Virus record (IMG/VR): IMGVR_UViG_3300037110_000161
Location: 1-64,000 of that record
Strand: one strand, 5' to 3'
From: a virus
DNA: 64,000 bases
Shown here: piece after piece, positions 9,094-18,249 of the stretch
Layout of the letters: every line of letters begins with the position of its first letter
Numbering within the stretch: the first letter of the stretch is position 1
Made by a program: the position numbers and the translations under genes
The notes under the pieces: model-generated
Database searches by the model: none
Seen by the model: only the letters and a program-made list of their open reading frames with translations
Told to the model about the DNA's origin: nothing

Positions 9094-10125
9094 TTAGGCC
9101 ACCTGGACGCCGAATTGAGCGGCAGCCAGTGTGGCAGATGTCCACGCGGAAGCCGTGTTGGGATCAGTTTGGCAGACCCGCGATTGCGTGAGATAGGCCA
9201 TGCTACCGATCGACTGTGGCGTGCCGGCACTGGTGGCCACGCCTGACTTTATCAGGGTCTTGAGGCAGAAACTCTCGGCGTCCGTCTCGCGGCAATCCGT
9301 ATTGACTTGAATCCCCAGCACCGAAGGAGCCGACACCGGGTCTTGATAATTCCACAACTCTTCCGCGCCAGACTGATCCGTCTCCACGTAGCTTGCGTCG
9401 CTGTCCAGGGGATTTTCATCGACGTATCCGTAGTGGGCCCCGCTGCCGCTTCCGGTCCATCCGGCCGCGTCTCCGGCAGCGTTCGGCAAGAGGAGGCCCA
9501 CCTGCACGTCGCCGAGAAAGTTGTTGTTCACCGGGCCGCTGTTGTCGCAGACGTACCAATCGTCATACGTCGGAATCCAGCCACCGGCTGCCGCGAGCGC
9601 GACAACATTATGGTAGTTGTCTGGACCGGCCTTGGTATTGACGCCGGTCAGCGAGAGCTTCGTCACGCCGTTGACCCGGACCTTGACGGTGCCCGCTGTG
9701 GCATGGCACTTGACCTTCACCTCGACGTAGGACCAGGTGCCCTGCGCCAAGCCCGCTCCGCTGGTCGTTCCCAGCAGCGTGCCGTAATACCCGCAGACGA
9801 CCTGAATCTCACCGCTGCCGTTGTAGTTGAATGCTACGCCCTGCGTGGCCCCATCGAAAAGTTGAATGATTGGGCCACCGTTGTAATACGGATTGATGCC
9901 CAGGCCGCAAATCAGGGTGTCCGCGGTCGTGAGCGCGGCGGTGCGGATGACGAAGGAACCGCTGTCACCTCGCATGGCATAGCCGCCCAGGCGGCCCGCA
10001 CAGAGGACAGCATACTGCGGCACTAAGCTGTAAGGATACTTGCCGGCCAAGTAGGTGGCGGGCGTCGGCCCGCTGTTGATGCTGGTGCCCAGGGCCTCAA
10101 AGCCTTCGATCCAGAGTAGCGCCAT
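9094..10125 (-). CDS. Virion surface protein, tandem paralogue 2 (343 aa)
   Basis: The start MALLWIEGFE at 10125 aligns with the start of the downstream paralogue and has a GAGG upstream; the open frame continues further upstream but without coding sense. Shared blocks include DNYHNVVALA, YDDWYVCDNSG and QVNTDCRETDAESF. The probable jelly-roll or LamG-like fold and the tandem duplication point to surface-exposed adhesion proteins of the virion. A strong hairpin lies in the 77-nt gap before it. Confidence 0.85.
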   Translation of the reverse strand: MALLWIEGFEALGTSINSGPTPATYLAGKYPYSLVPQYAVLCAGRLGGYAMRGDSGSFVIRTAALTTADTLICGLGINPYYNGGPIIQLFDGATQGVAFNYNGSGEIQVVCGYYGTLLGTTSGAGLAQGTWSYVEVKVKCHATAGTVKVRVNGVTKLSLTGVNTKAGPDNYHNVVALAAAGGWIPTYDDWYVCDNSGPVNNNFLGDVQVGLLLPNAAGDAAGWTGSGSGAHYGYVDENPLDSDASYVETDQSGAEELWNYQDPVSAPSVLGIQVNTDCRETDAESFCLKTLIKSGVATSAGTPQSIGSMAYLTQSRVCQTDPNTASAWTSATLAAAQFGVQVA

Positions 10126-10145
10126 GGCACGCCTCACACAAGAAC

Positions 10146-10183
10146 GGGGCCGGGCCAGCCGCACGAGCCACCGGCCCGGCCCC
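10146..10183 (-). terminator. GC-rich intercistronic hairpin
   Basis: GGGGCCGGGCC pairs perfectly with GGCCCGGCCCC (11 bp, 16-nt loop) between two late genes. There is no clear U-tract. It may be a weak terminator, an mRNA stabiliser or a processing site. Confidence 0.55.
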
Positions 10184-10202
10184 ACGAGGGAGAACACCAA
10201 AA

Positions 10203-10781
10203 TTACGCGCTGACCGTGTAGGTGACCTTCAACTGGTCGCCATTGGCCACGGTCACCGTGCCGCTGGCGAACTGGGCCTCGGCCCACAGCGTCCCGCCGC
10301 CGCTGTGGTCGTTCTTCGTGCTGGGGGCGGAACCGCCGCCGACCAGGAACAGGCCATAGACGCTCCCGGAACCGTTGATGTCGAAGACCGCGGGGCTGGC
10401 GTTGGTAACCGACTGGGCGGTGGACGTGGCATTGCCCCACCCCAGCCGCGTGGTCTCGGTAAAGGCCACGAACTCGTTCCAACCGTTGGTGCCCCCGATC
10501 TGGGCATAGGTGTCGCCGGCCGCCAGGGTCGGGGTCCCCGAGCCGTCGATCAGCCCGATGAACCACGCGGTAATCGGCGTGGCGGAGTTGAACATCACGT
10601 TGAAGAGCTTGTTCTTCCCCTCGTTGACGACAGAGTTGGGAAACTCGTACTGGCCGATTTTCTGCCCTTTGCGGAAGTGCTCGACCACGAACCGGCCGCG
10701 AGGTTGAAGGTGCTCTTCGATAGCGCGGGCACGGACCATCGAGCAACTGGCCGACTGCTGAACATTCGGGTTGTCGTTCAT
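10203..10781 (-). CDS. Phage virion protein of unknown function (192 aa)
   Basis: The product reads GRFVVEHFRKGQKIGQYEFPNSVVNEGKN with the later block AWFIGLIDGSGTPTLAAGDTY. I associate this pattern with tail or virion proteins in many phages (a VNEGLN-type signature and a WF.GLID block), without a known activity. It sits between the tape measure gene and the surface-protein pair and is bracketed by hairpins on both sides. Confidence 0.82.
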   Translation of the reverse strand: MNDNPNVQQSASCSMVRARAIEEHLQPRGRFVVEHFRKGQKIGQYEFPNSVVNEGKNKLFNVMFNSATPITAWFIGLIDGSGTPTLAAGDTYAQIGGTNGWNEFVAFTETTRLGWGNATSTAQSVTNASPAVFDINGSGSVYGLFLVGGGSAPSTKNDHSGGGTLWAEAQFASGTVTVANGDQLKVTYTVSA

Positions 10782-10807
10782 TGAATTTCCTCGTCAAGAA
10801 ATGAAGC

Positions 10808-10827
10808 GGGCCGCCTCGAAGCGGCCC
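10808..10827 (-). terminator. Hairpin after tape measure gene
   Basis: GGGCCGC and GCGGCCC pair perfectly across a 6-nt loop. On the minus strand the stem is followed by GCTTCATTTCTT, so a weak terminator is possible. Confidence 0.5.
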
Positions 10828-10855
10828 ACGAATTGCCCAGCCGGCTTGCCCGGCG

Positions 10856-13800
10856 TTACAGGATCGACGTGCCGCGGCGCAACTCGCGCCGCAGCTCGTT
10901 GGCGATGGACCGGGCCGTCTGCCGGCCCGTCCCGCCCCCCTCAACACGCACGTTGATGTCGCCGACGTTGGTGACGTGCCCTCCTTGGCTGTGGTAGGAG
11001 GGCTTTACCCCGGCATTCATCGCCGTGAGCTGGCTGGCAAACCGGCGGGTCGTGGCCGCGCTCATTACCATTTCCCCCGGCGAGAGCATGGCAGGGATCA
11101 CGTCCGTGCCCCGCGGGCGTCCGCCGCCCGCCAGAAAGGCCACACCGCCATGTGCAGCCGTCAGTTTTCCTTCCATACCGGGCGGCTGCACGTTGGCTGC
11201 CGCCTGGGCCAAGCGGCTCATGGCGTCACCGGCCGCCTGAATGGTGGCCAGGAACGTCTGCATTGCGCTGTTGCCCTCGCCGATGGCGGTCGTGATCTGC
11301 GAGACCTTATTGGTCACATCCCCGGCCTGCTTGCCGGCGTCGGGAAACTTTTGCTTCAAGGCGTCCATTCCCTGATTAGACTGCTGCATTTGCTGGCCAA
11401 GATTGGGGAACTTCTGCTGGATGCCGCGCAACCGCTCCGCGTAATCGAGCATTTCCTTCAAGCTCTTGAGATTCGCTTCCGTCGAACCCATGTGAAGGTC
11501 CAGCGACCAGGGCATGTTTTTCTTCAGGTCTTGGACCTTCTTCAGCAGGTCGTCCATGCCTTTGGCGTTGATCTGCATGGGATGCGACCGCATCTGCAAG
11601 ATCGTCTCGTTGATCTCGCGGAATTTCTTGGTCGCCACGTCCAGGTCGGCCTTCCCCGTGGTTCCGAACACGCCGGTGAGCATGTTCGCGCCAACCTTGA
11701 GCGCCTGGAACACGCCCACCGCGTCGTCCTTTTGGACCGCCATGTTGCCGGCGATCTGCCGCTGGCGACTGTCGATCTGCGCCAAGGCGTCGCGCTGATC
11801 GTCGTAGGCTTGCTTGACTTCCTTGCTCAGGGTCCGCTGCTGCGTGAGCGATTGCTCGGCCGCGTGGAACTGCTCCTCCATCGACTTCCCGGCCAGTTTG
11901 GACGGGTCACCGACGTAGACATCTAGCTTGATCTTGCCCAGGCCGGTAGTGATCCGCTGGTTCAACTCGGCGAGTTTCCCAGGGGCCACGAACAGGTCGC
12001 GGATCTCGGCCTTGGTGACCGCCCCCTCCATCGTCTCCCGCATCTTGCGTTTCATCGCGTCGAAGTTGAGCCAGTCGGAGACCTCCCACTTCTTGCCCGC
12101 GAACATCAGGTTTTGGAATTCCTGCAAGTCCTGCTTGGTCTTGGCGAGGGCCTTCTCGCGGTCTTCGCCCGCGAGGGGTTGGCCCTTCTTGTCGAACAGG
12201 TCCATCTGCTTGGCCACGTCCTTGGCCAACTCCCGCATCCGAGTGACGCGCTGTTCCTCGTCGGCCGCGGCCTTGGCTGCCGCCTGGGCCTGTGACTGCC
12301 GATTGGCCTGCAAAATCTTCTGTGCATCCAGTTGGCTTCGCAGTACCCACTCGATCGCCCGCTCGGCGTCCTCCTCGCCCATAGCGTCCTTCCGCCGCTG
12401 GGCGATCGACATCGCCTCTTGGGCGAACGCCTCCGCCCTCTTGTAGATGCTCTGCGCCACGTCCGTGTCCTGCGGCGTCTTGGCCTTCGCCATCTGCTCT
12501 TGGGCCTGGTGCGCCAACTGAAGGGCACGATTGGCATAGTCGGCCTGCTGGTCCCAGCCGCCCTTTCCATGCGTCTCGTTGAAGCGAAACTGCGTATCTG
12601 CCAAGGTGCCGGAGATTTCCTTGCTCCGCTTCACGGAATCCGTGACGGCCCGCTCGGCTTCCTGGGCCAGGTTCCGTAAGACGTGAACTTCCTTCTCCGC
12701 CTCTTCCACGATCTTGTTCATCGTGGCGTGCGAATCGTCCGTCAGCCGCTTGTTGTCTCCTTTGGTGTCGTCCACCATCTGGAAGTAGGCTTTGCGCTGC
12801 GCGGCCAGGGCTTGGTTCGCCCGTTGGACGATGGCCTGGTTGGCGCGGTCCTCTTCCTCAATCCGCCGCTGGGCGGCAGCCCGGACCATTTCCAGCCGCT
12901 CGTTCTCCGCGTTGCGGAAATCCTCTTCCACCTGCCGGATACTCTGGATGATCCGGGTGTTGGCGAAGTCGAAGGCGGCATAGGCTGTCAGACCCAGTAG
13001 CAGGCCGTTAACAGCGATACCCAGAGGACCGAGCCCCAGGGCCGCCAGGCGAGCATTCATCGCCATCGCGCCCATTGCCACGGCGAGACCGCCAAAGGCG
13101 GTCACGGCCGCGCCCAGCACGGGCACCAACGCCTTGATTGCCGCGCCCAGCGCGTCCGCCCCGCCCACGAAGCCCAGGAATTGATTGACCGCCTGGACGA
13201 TCGCGGCCCCCAGGTCCGTCGTCAGGAAGGTCTTCAGCTTGTTCATCTCGGTGAGCGTCTTCTGCGCGTCGCTGTCGATGAACAGCTTGTACTTCTCGTT
13301 GAACGCCGCCACGGTCATTTCGTGGAGGTGCTCCAGGGAGTCGGCCGTCCGCTTGCCGTCCTCGTCCGTCTCGCGCAGGGCACCGCTGATGGCCCGCACG
13401 TTGGGGATCAACTTGGCGAAGGCCGCCATGTTCTCGTCCGTGCTTTCTCGCAGCTTGAGCAGCGCGCCCTCCAGGCCCAGGGCGGCGATCATCTGCGGCC
13501 CGGACTCGAAGCCCAGGCTGCGCAGTTCCTTCGACAAGTCCTGGGAGGGCTTGATAAGGGCCATCATTGCCGAACGCAGCGCCGTGGCGGCCTCGGCCGG
13601 CTTCACGCCGGAAATGGTCAGCGTGACCATCATGGCGTTCAGCTCGTCCAGGCCCACGCCCAACTCGCTCGACACGGCCGTCACGCGGCCCAGCACCGAG
13701 GCCAGTTCCTCGCCCCGCACCCGGCCGACCTGGATCGTCCCAAAAAACTTCGCCGCCACTTCCTCCGCCTGGCTGGAACTCATGCGGTAGGAGTTCAATG

Positions 13801-14539
13801 TGCCGGCAACCAGGTTCACTGCCGCGCCGGCGTCCATCACGGCAACCTTGGACAGCTTAAAGGCCGCCGTGAGCACCTCGGCTTGCTGCGCGGTGCTCGT
13901 GAATTGGTTCGAGATCGCCTGGTACTGCGCCTCGGCGACTTGGGCCAGCGGGATGTTGAACTGCCGGGACAACTCGGCCAAGTGCTGCGAGATCGAATCA
14001 AGGCTGGTGCCCACGCCCGGCGCAACGGACTGAATCTCCGCCACGCGGGTCATAAATTGCAGGTTGGAGTCGAACGCCTCGTGCATCGCGTCACGCATGG
14101 CGCTGAGCGCGCGGACGATGGCCTGCGTCATTACGACGCGGCTCAAGGTCTCCCACGAGACGACGAAATGGGCCGCCGCCTTGTCGGCATCCTCGATCGG
14201 CGTCTTGTCGATCTGCGGCGTGACCTTCGGCACTTCTGTCGGCGTGACCGGCGCGGTTGCTTGGCCAGGAGTTTGCCCGGGGGCGGCGGCGCCGCTGGTC
14301 GACTGGGCGCTAAAAGCGGATTGCAGTTTCGCCATCGCGGTGGCGGCCGTATTGGCGCTACTGGCAATGTCCTTGAGGATTTGCACCGTCTCGGCGGCCT
14401 TGGTGTTCCAGGTCGCCATCGCGTCGCCCACGGAGCCCAGCCGGGCCTCGAAGCTGCCCAAGGCGCTGTCCATCTTCGCCAGCGCATCCAGTGCGGCACT
14501 GGCGTCGAAGCCCAGACTTTGGACAATTTCATCCGCCAT
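10856..14539 (-). CDS. Tail tape measure protein, TP901 type (1227 aa)
   Basis: This is the longest gene of the window, as expected for the protein that sets tail length. Residues about 130-400 carry the TP901/PhageMin_Tail-type region, with NQFTSTAQQAEVLTAAFKLS, GRVRGEELASVLGRVTAVSS and SGVKPAEAATALRSAMMALI. A hydrophobic segment near residues 455-515 (VLGAAVTAFGGLAVAMGAMA) follows, as is usual for such proteins. Residues 530-1100 are largely helical and coiled-coil. Near the end is AMLSPGEMVMSA, a motif I know from many tape measure C-termini. It is directly downstream of the tail chaperone pair and a completion protein. Confidence 0.95.
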   Translation of the reverse strand: MADEIVQSLGFDASAALDALAKMDSALGSFEARLGSVGDAMATWNTKAAETVQILKDIASSANTAATAMAKLQSAFSAQSTSGAAAPGQTPGQATAPVTPTEVPKVTPQIDKTPIEDADKAAAHFVVSWETLSRVVMTQAIVRALSAMRDAMHEAFDSNLQFMTRVAEIQSVAPGVGTSLDSISQHLAELSRQFNIPLAQVAEAQYQAISNQFTSTAQQAEVLTAAFKLSKVAVMDAGAAVNLVAGTLNSYRMSSSQAEEVAAKFFGTIQVGRVRGEELASVLGRVTAVSSELGVGLDELNAMMVTLTISGVKPAEAATALRSAMMALIKPSQDLSKELRSLGFESGPQMIAALGLEGALLKLRESTDENMAAFAKLIPNVRAISGALRETDEDGKRTADSLEHLHEMTVAAFNEKYKLFIDSDAQKTLTEMNKLKTFLTTDLGAAIVQAVNQFLGFVGGADALGAAIKALVPVLGAAVTAFGGLAVAMGAMAMNARLAALGLGPLGIAVNGLLLGLTAYAAFDFANTRIIQSIRQVEEDFRNAENERLEMVRAAAQRRIEEEDRANQAIVQRANQALAAQRKAYFQMVDDTKGDNKRLTDDSHATMNKIVEEAEKEVHVLRNLAQEAERAVTDSVKRSKEISGTLADTQFRFNETHGKGGWDQQADYANRALQLAHQAQEQMAKAKTPQDTDVAQSIYKRAEAFAQEAMSIAQRRKDAMGEEDAERAIEWVLRSQLDAQKILQANRQSQAQAAAKAAADEEQRVTRMRELAKDVAKQMDLFDKKGQPLAGEDREKALAKTKQDLQEFQNLMFAGKKWEVSDWLNFDAMKRKMRETMEGAVTKAEIRDLFVAPGKLAELNQRITTGLGKIKLDVYVGDPSKLAGKSMEEQFHAAEQSLTQQRTLSKEVKQAYDDQRDALAQIDSRQRQIAGNMAVQKDDAVGVFQALKVGANMLTGVFGTTGKADLDVATKKFREINETILQMRSHPMQINAKGMDDLLKKVQDLKKNMPWSLDLHMGSTEANLKSLKEMLDYAERLRGIQQKFPNLGQQMQQSNQGMDALKQKFPDAGKQAGDVTNKVSQITTAIGEGNSAMQTFLATIQAAGDAMSRLAQAAANVQPPGMEGKLTAAHGGVAFLAGGGRPRGTDVIPAMLSPGEMVMSAATTRRFASQLTAMNAGVKPSYHSQGGHVTNVGDINVRVEGGGTGRQTARSIANELRRELRRGTSIL

Positions 14540-14542
14540 TGG

Positions 14543-15031
14543 CTACACCTTGATCTTCGTGACCTTCAGACAGGCAAAGGGATCGGGCAAACGCACGTTC
14601 TCCGCGAACTTGCGGAACGCCGTCTCTCCCTTCTTCTGAAAGTCGTAGGGACCGGGCTTCTTGAGGTGGAAGCCCCATTGCGTGGCGTCCGCGACCTCAT
14701 TGATGCACAACCAAGGCAGCGTGGTTGAGTAATTGAAAACGTAGCGGCCCTTCATCGCGTCGGTTTCCAGAGAACCGCTGCTCTCCGCCATCCCGCGACC
14801 GACGCGGCTAGGGGCCACCGGCGAAATCGGGATGTTGTACTCGATGTTGCGGGCAAGCGCCAGGAACGTGGCCCGCGATGCGCCGCTCCACACCGGCACC
14901 TCCGCCAGCACGGTGGCTTCCAACCACTGCATGATCGCCTGGGCGATGTCCTCCCGCAGTTGCCTGTCCAGCACCCGGCGGTACTTGTCTAAGTCGATGC
15001 GGGGGGCGCGAAGGGTGCCGGTGAATTTCAT
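14543..15031 (-). CDS. Tail completion/neck protein, HK97 gp10-like (162 aa)
   Basis: Start at ATG 15031 with GGAGG 8 nt upstream; the longer frame to 15061 would overlap the chaperone reading frame. A helical N-terminal half with VPVWSGASRATFLALARN is followed by a beta-rich part (YVFNYSTTLPWLCINEVADA). This pattern is seen in HK97 gp10-like neck or tail-completion proteins. Placement between chaperone and tape measure is slightly unusual for that family, so the identity is tentative. Confidence 0.72.
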   Translation of the reverse strand: MKFTGTLRAPRIDLDKYRRVLDRQLREDIAQAIMQWLEATVLAEVPVWSGASRATFLALARNIEYNIPISPVAPSRVGRGMAESSGSLETDAMKGRYVFNYSTTLPWLCINEVADATQWGFHLKKPGPYDFQKKGETAFRKFAENVRLPDPFACLKVTKIKV

Positions 15032-15047
15032 GGTCAGGGACCTCCGC

Positions 15048-15724
15048 TCATTCGGCGGCAAAGGGCATCCTTGCCCCCAGCAGGCGAGCCTCCCGCTCGG
15101 ACTCGTCGTAAGCCCGCGTCTGGTCGAAGGCCACGATCAGGGCTTGCGTCTGGACGCCGCAATCGTCCCACGCGGGTTTTACGCCCGGCGGCAGGACGCC
15201 TAGGCGCTCGCAGGCGCACCAGACGGAGTATTCGGCGGTGCGGTGGGGAGGCCAGAGGATGCGACTTTCGCTGCCTCCCCAGCAAGAAAAACCTCGCGGG
15301 CTCGCTTGAGCTTGGCCTCGTCCAGGCAGTTGGCCTCCAAGACCAGGTTCATCACTCGCTGGCACTCGATGTCGCTCAGGCCGCCGCTGCGGAGGTCGGT
15401 GGACCAGTTCTTCCACGTGCTGGGATCGGCCAAGTTGACCGTATCCCACTCAACGTTGCTGGGCTCCAGCGATTTGGCAATCATGTAGCCGAGCCGCTTC
15501 TGGCCCCATTCGGACATGACCTGCTGGTACGTCGGGTCGTCGGCCAGCGGCACCCAGCCGTCGCGGGTCATCTTGCCCGGCGGCACGGGACGCGGGCAAA
15601 GGGCCTCGAAATCCTCCATGCTCGGCACAGGCCGGGCGCGGATCACAATCTCCTGCTCGCCGCGAGGCAGGACCAGGAACACTTCGGTGGGCAGGCTGTT
15701 GGGGTCGATACCGCCAATCTTCAT
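15048..15724 (-). CDS. Tail assembly chaperone, -1 frameshift product (G-T type, about 225 aa)
   Basis: This is a predicted fusion made by slipping back one base near GGTTTTTC (15286-15293). In the zero frame the slip site reads G GTT TTT, and the shifted frame then continues SCWGGSESRILWPP to a TGA at 15048-15050. The shifted part (about 79 residues, with GVKPAWDDCGVQTQALIVAF) has no good start of its own and coding character only beyond this point. In many siphophages two overlapping frames joined by -1 frameshifting lie just before the tape measure gene, as here. The exact slip site is inferred. Confidence 0.72.
15200..15724 (-). CDS. Tail assembly chaperone, unshifted product (G type, 174 aa)
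   Basis: ATG at 15724 has GGGAG upstream. The N-terminus reads MKIGGIDPNSLPTEVFLVLP, followed by a helical region (MSEWGQKRLGYMIAKSLEPS). The frame ends in a Pro/Ala/Ser-rich tail (TAPPNTPSGAPASA). It follows the tail tube gene and precedes the tape measure, as expected for the abundant G-type chaperone that coats the tape measure protein during assembly. Confidence 0.85.
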   Translation of the reverse strand: MKIGGIDPNSLPTEVFLVLPRGEQEIVIRARPVPSMEDFEALCPRPVPPGKMTRDGWVPLADDPTYQQVMSEWGQKRLGYMIAKSLEPSNVEWDTVNLADPSTWKNWSTDLRSGGLSDIECQRVMNLVLEANCLDEAKLKRAREVFLAGEAAKVASSGLPTAPPNTPSGAPASA

Positions 15725-15759
15725 AGGTGTTCTCCCTCGATAGGTGCGAAAGACAAGAT

Positions 15760-15793
15760 CGGCAGCGCCGGCGCTCGGATGCCGGCGCTGCCG
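15760..15793 (-). terminator. Hairpin after tail tube gene
   Basis: CGGCAGCGCCGGC and its exact complement (13 bp) flank an 8-nt loop, 55 nt downstream of the tail tube stop. On the minus strand it is followed by ATCTTGTCTTTCG. Partial termination after the highly expressed tail tube gene is plausible. Confidence 0.6.
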
Positions 15794-15847
15794 GCTAGTC
15801 GGGTGGCTAGCAAAACCGGTCATTTGAGAAAGAGGACCGGGGAGTCG

Positions 15848-16924
15848 TTACACGTTGTCGCAGTCGGATCCGCGGTAGACGGTCGGCTCCTTGGCCATGC
15901 ACTTGCCGCTGAGCACGATGGTCGCCGCGTTATAGTTCATCTCGCGGGTCTCGGCCCGGAACATGGGGAACACGCTCGTCTCCCGATTGACCGGGGCGCA
16001 GGGCGGGTCGTATTCCACAATCACGTCGATGCAGTACGGCTCGCACTGGTCGGGCGAGGAACTGACCCACTCGACGGCGCTGTTGTGGCCTTTCAAGGCG
16101 TCCATCGGGCAGACGGCCTCACTGGTGCCGCTGGTGATGTGCTCGTACACGGCGTCGAGCTTCACGTCCATCGGCACGTCCTTCGGCTCGCGCACCGTGT
16201 CCAATAGTCCGCGGTCCAAGAGGTAGGTGTAGTCCCGATGCTCGGTGTAGGTCAGGTTCCCTTCGCCGATCTTGACGTTGATCTGCTGCGGCTTGAACGT
16301 GATGGCTGCACTGGCGGCATAGGTGCCCGCGCCCAAGGCAGGCGAGATGGTGATGCTGGTGGTGCCCCCGCCACCGCTCGGCGCGGTGCCGGCCACGGTC
16401 TCCGCGATGGCGACATAGGCGTCGGTGCCGATCAAGTTCGAGGTGTCCGCCGTCAGAGTGGCCTGCGGCGCATTGGCCAGCGTGCCTTGGAAGACCACTG
16501 TCCAGGAGCCGAGCGTCCCCGTCACGGCGACGTTCGACATCGCGCCCACCAGCGGTGCCAAGGCCGCCGCGACCGTCGTCGGATCAGCGTCGTAGGCAAT
16601 CTCCGTGGTCTGCGAGCCGCCCCACAAAAGCTTGAGCGTGCCGCCGGTGGCGTTGGTCACGGCCACCGTCTGCGTCTCATTCGCGCCGCCGGTGCCCGTG
16701 CCTTGCACGCGGGCGGTGACCGTATGGTCCACCGGATTCGTCTCGCCCACGATGCGGAGCCGAGCGCCCACGGGAACTGTTCCCGGGTTGAGGCTGTTGA
16801 GCGCCACCGACGTAAGGGTGAGGCTAGTCGCCCCGGCAACCGGCGCGGTCACGGGACCAACGGCGGTCCCCTTCAGGCCATCCTGGAAACGGATGGTGCA
16901 GTATTTCAGTTCAATGCGAGCCAT
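15848..16924 (-). CDS. Major tail tube protein with inserted domain (358 aa)
   Basis: The outer parts, about residues 1-25 and 205-358, read as a tail tube core (KYCTIRFQDG, NLTYTEHRDYTYLLDRGLLD, DVPMDVKLDAVYEHI). Residues about 25-200 are a Thr/Ala/Gly-rich beta region (SLTLTSVALNSLNPGTVPVG) that looks like an inserted Ig-like or similar surface domain. The C-terminus carries several Cys (CEPYCIDVIVEYDPPCAP). Position before the chaperone pair supports the call. A hairpin follows the gene. Confidence 0.82.
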   Translation of the reverse strand: MARIELKYCTIRFQDGLKGTAVGPVTAPVAGATSLTLTSVALNSLNPGTVPVGARLRIVGETNPVDHTVTARVQGTGTGGANETQTVAVTNATGGTLKLLWGGSQTTEIAYDADPTTVAAALAPLVGAMSNVAVTGTLGSWTVVFQGTLANAPQATLTADTSNLIGTDAYVAIAETVAGTAPSGGGGTTSITISPALGAGTYAASAAITFKPQQINVKIGEGNLTYTEHRDYTYLLDRGLLDTVREPKDVPMDVKLDAVYEHITSGTSEAVCPMDALKGHNSAVEWVSSSPDQCEPYCIDVIVEYDPPCAPVNRETSVFPMFRAETREMNYNAATIVLSGKCMAKEPTVYRGSDCDNV

Positions 16925-16944
16925 TGCTATGGGTCTCCTGTTGG

Positions 16945-17433
16945 CTAACTGTCGAAGTAACCGACGTAGCGGGCGTCGATCATCACCTGCTTCTGCCGGT
17001 CGGTCTGATCGGTCTGCCCGAAGTGGAAGATGCGCACGGCGTCGTTGCGTCCGGTGCGCGGTAGCAGGCAGCCGACGAAGCTGCCGTCGTCCCCCGGCTG
17101 AGCGCCGAGCCGCGTCACGGAGAGCGGGCCGTCCAACGCCGCGTGAAACTGCCCAACGATCTGGATGATGTCGTACTGGTTGGCGTTGATCTCATAGCGG
17201 CTGGTAAACAGCAGGTTGATGTCTACGCTGACCTCGTGGTAGTCGATGCTCAATTCCCGCGTGAAAGGGCCGGACATGCGAATCTCGACCCGGGCGGGGG
17301 CTTCCATGTAGGCGGTCGTCCGTTCGTCCAGACCCTCCACCAAAGCCGGGATATTGGCCTGCTGGGCAAGTTGCTTCATCAACGTCGCCACGGACGCAAA
17401 GGCCCACCGTGCCCAATTGGGATCGACCGCCAT
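16945..17433 (-). CDS. Tail terminator-like protein (162 aa)
   Basis: The size, position between the neck protein and the tail tube gene, and mixed alpha/beta pattern (ELSIDYHEVSVDINLLFTSR; IIQIVGQFHAALDG) fit a tail terminator or tail-completion protein that caps the tube. No family motif is conclusive. Confidence 0.7.
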   Translation of the reverse strand: MAVDPNWARWAFASVATLMKQLAQQANIPALVEGLDERTTAYMEAPARVEIRMSGPFTRELSIDYHEVSVDINLLFTSRYEINANQYDIIQIVGQFHAALDGPLSVTRLGAQPGDDGSFVGCLLPRTGRNDAVRIFHFGQTDQTDRQKQVMIDARYVGYFDS

Positions 17434-17441
17434 CGGAGCAC

Positions 17442-17954
17442 CTATGGACTGGTGAACGAGTTGTCTTGGAGCGTAAGCTGATCGGCTGTCGAGAGCCGCG
17501 TTATCCGCATGTCGCAGACTTCGACCCGCCCTTGGAGTTCCTTGGCGATCACCAGCCAGGCCCGGTGATATTCGTAGTCCGTCACGCTCTCGATGTCGTA
17601 GTGGCGATCGTTGAAGACGATCCAGTCGTCCTTCTTGAGCACGAGGTCCGGCGGGACTTCGCTGCGGTCGAATAGGAAGTGTCGGCCGCCGGTATCGAAG
17701 GAAGAGCCTTGTACAATCGCCCGGTTAGCGGTCATCGCCCCGGCGTTCTGCCGCACCTCCCGCTGACGCTTCTCAGGAAGCACCACCACGCGCTGCACCT
17801 TCCACTGCACGATCTGCCACTGCGTCTGGCCGCTGGTCGGGTCCGCCTGGACCTGCAACTTGCGGCGGACCACCACTGTCACGCCATGCTGGCGCTTGTG
17901 GACGTACATCGCCAGCCGCATGAAACGATCGTGGATCGGATTGGCCTGGTACAT
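17442..17954 (-). CDS. Head closure/neck protein (170 aa)
   Basis: The sequence is beta-rich, with VTVVVRRKLQVQADPTSGQT and LKKDDWIVFNDRHYDIESVT, the second of which resembles head-closure (head-tail joining) proteins of phages. It lies between the membrane gene and the tail terminator candidate, 8 nt from the latter. Function inferred from position and pattern. Confidence 0.7.
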   Translation of the reverse strand: MYQANPIHDRFMRLAMYVHKRQHGVTVVVRRKLQVQADPTSGQTQWQIVQWKVQRVVVLPEKRQREVRQNAGAMTANRAIVQGSSFDTGGRHFLFDRSEVPPDLVLKKDDWIVFNDRHYDIESVTDYEYHRAWLVIAKELQGRVEVCDMRITRLSTADQLTLQDNSFTSP

Positions 17955-17958
17955 GGCG

Positions 17959-18228
17959 CTATCCTTCGGGGCACTTGTGTCGCAGGGGGCACTCGAAGCG
18001 GTCGCCCAGGGCCTTTTCCAGGCGTTCCATCATGGCCGTGTTCTGCGCGATTACGTCGGTGCAGCGCTCGACCATCGGCAGCAGCACGTCGCGCTGCTCG
18101 TCTTCCAGCTTCGTGATGCGGTCGCTCATTCGCAGTTCGCGGAGCCAGTTCTGCCAGAAGAAAAACGCCACCACGATCGCCAGTGGCCCGTACTGTTTCA
18201 GTAGCGGCCACAAGTAAGTCATGTCCAT
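17959..18228 (-). CDS. Small membrane protein with coiled coil, holin-like (89 aa)
   Basis: ATG 18228 has GGGAGG 7 nt upstream. One hydrophobic segment (about residues 8-25, GPLAIVVAFFFWQNWL) is followed by a charged helix (RITKLEDEQRDVLLPMVERC) and a Cys-containing tail (FECPLRHKCPEG). One membrane span plus a charged helix is reminiscent of UviB/BhlA-type holin-like peptides. Its location between coat and neck genes is odd for a lysis gene, so a virion-associated membrane protein is an alternative. Confidence 0.7.
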   Translation of the reverse strand: MDMTYLWPLLKQYGPLAIVVAFFFWQNWLRELRMSDRITKLEDEQRDVLLPMVERCTDVIAQNTAMMERLEKALGDRFECPLRHKCPEG

Positions 18229-18249
18229 GCCGACGCCTCCCTTCAAAGG

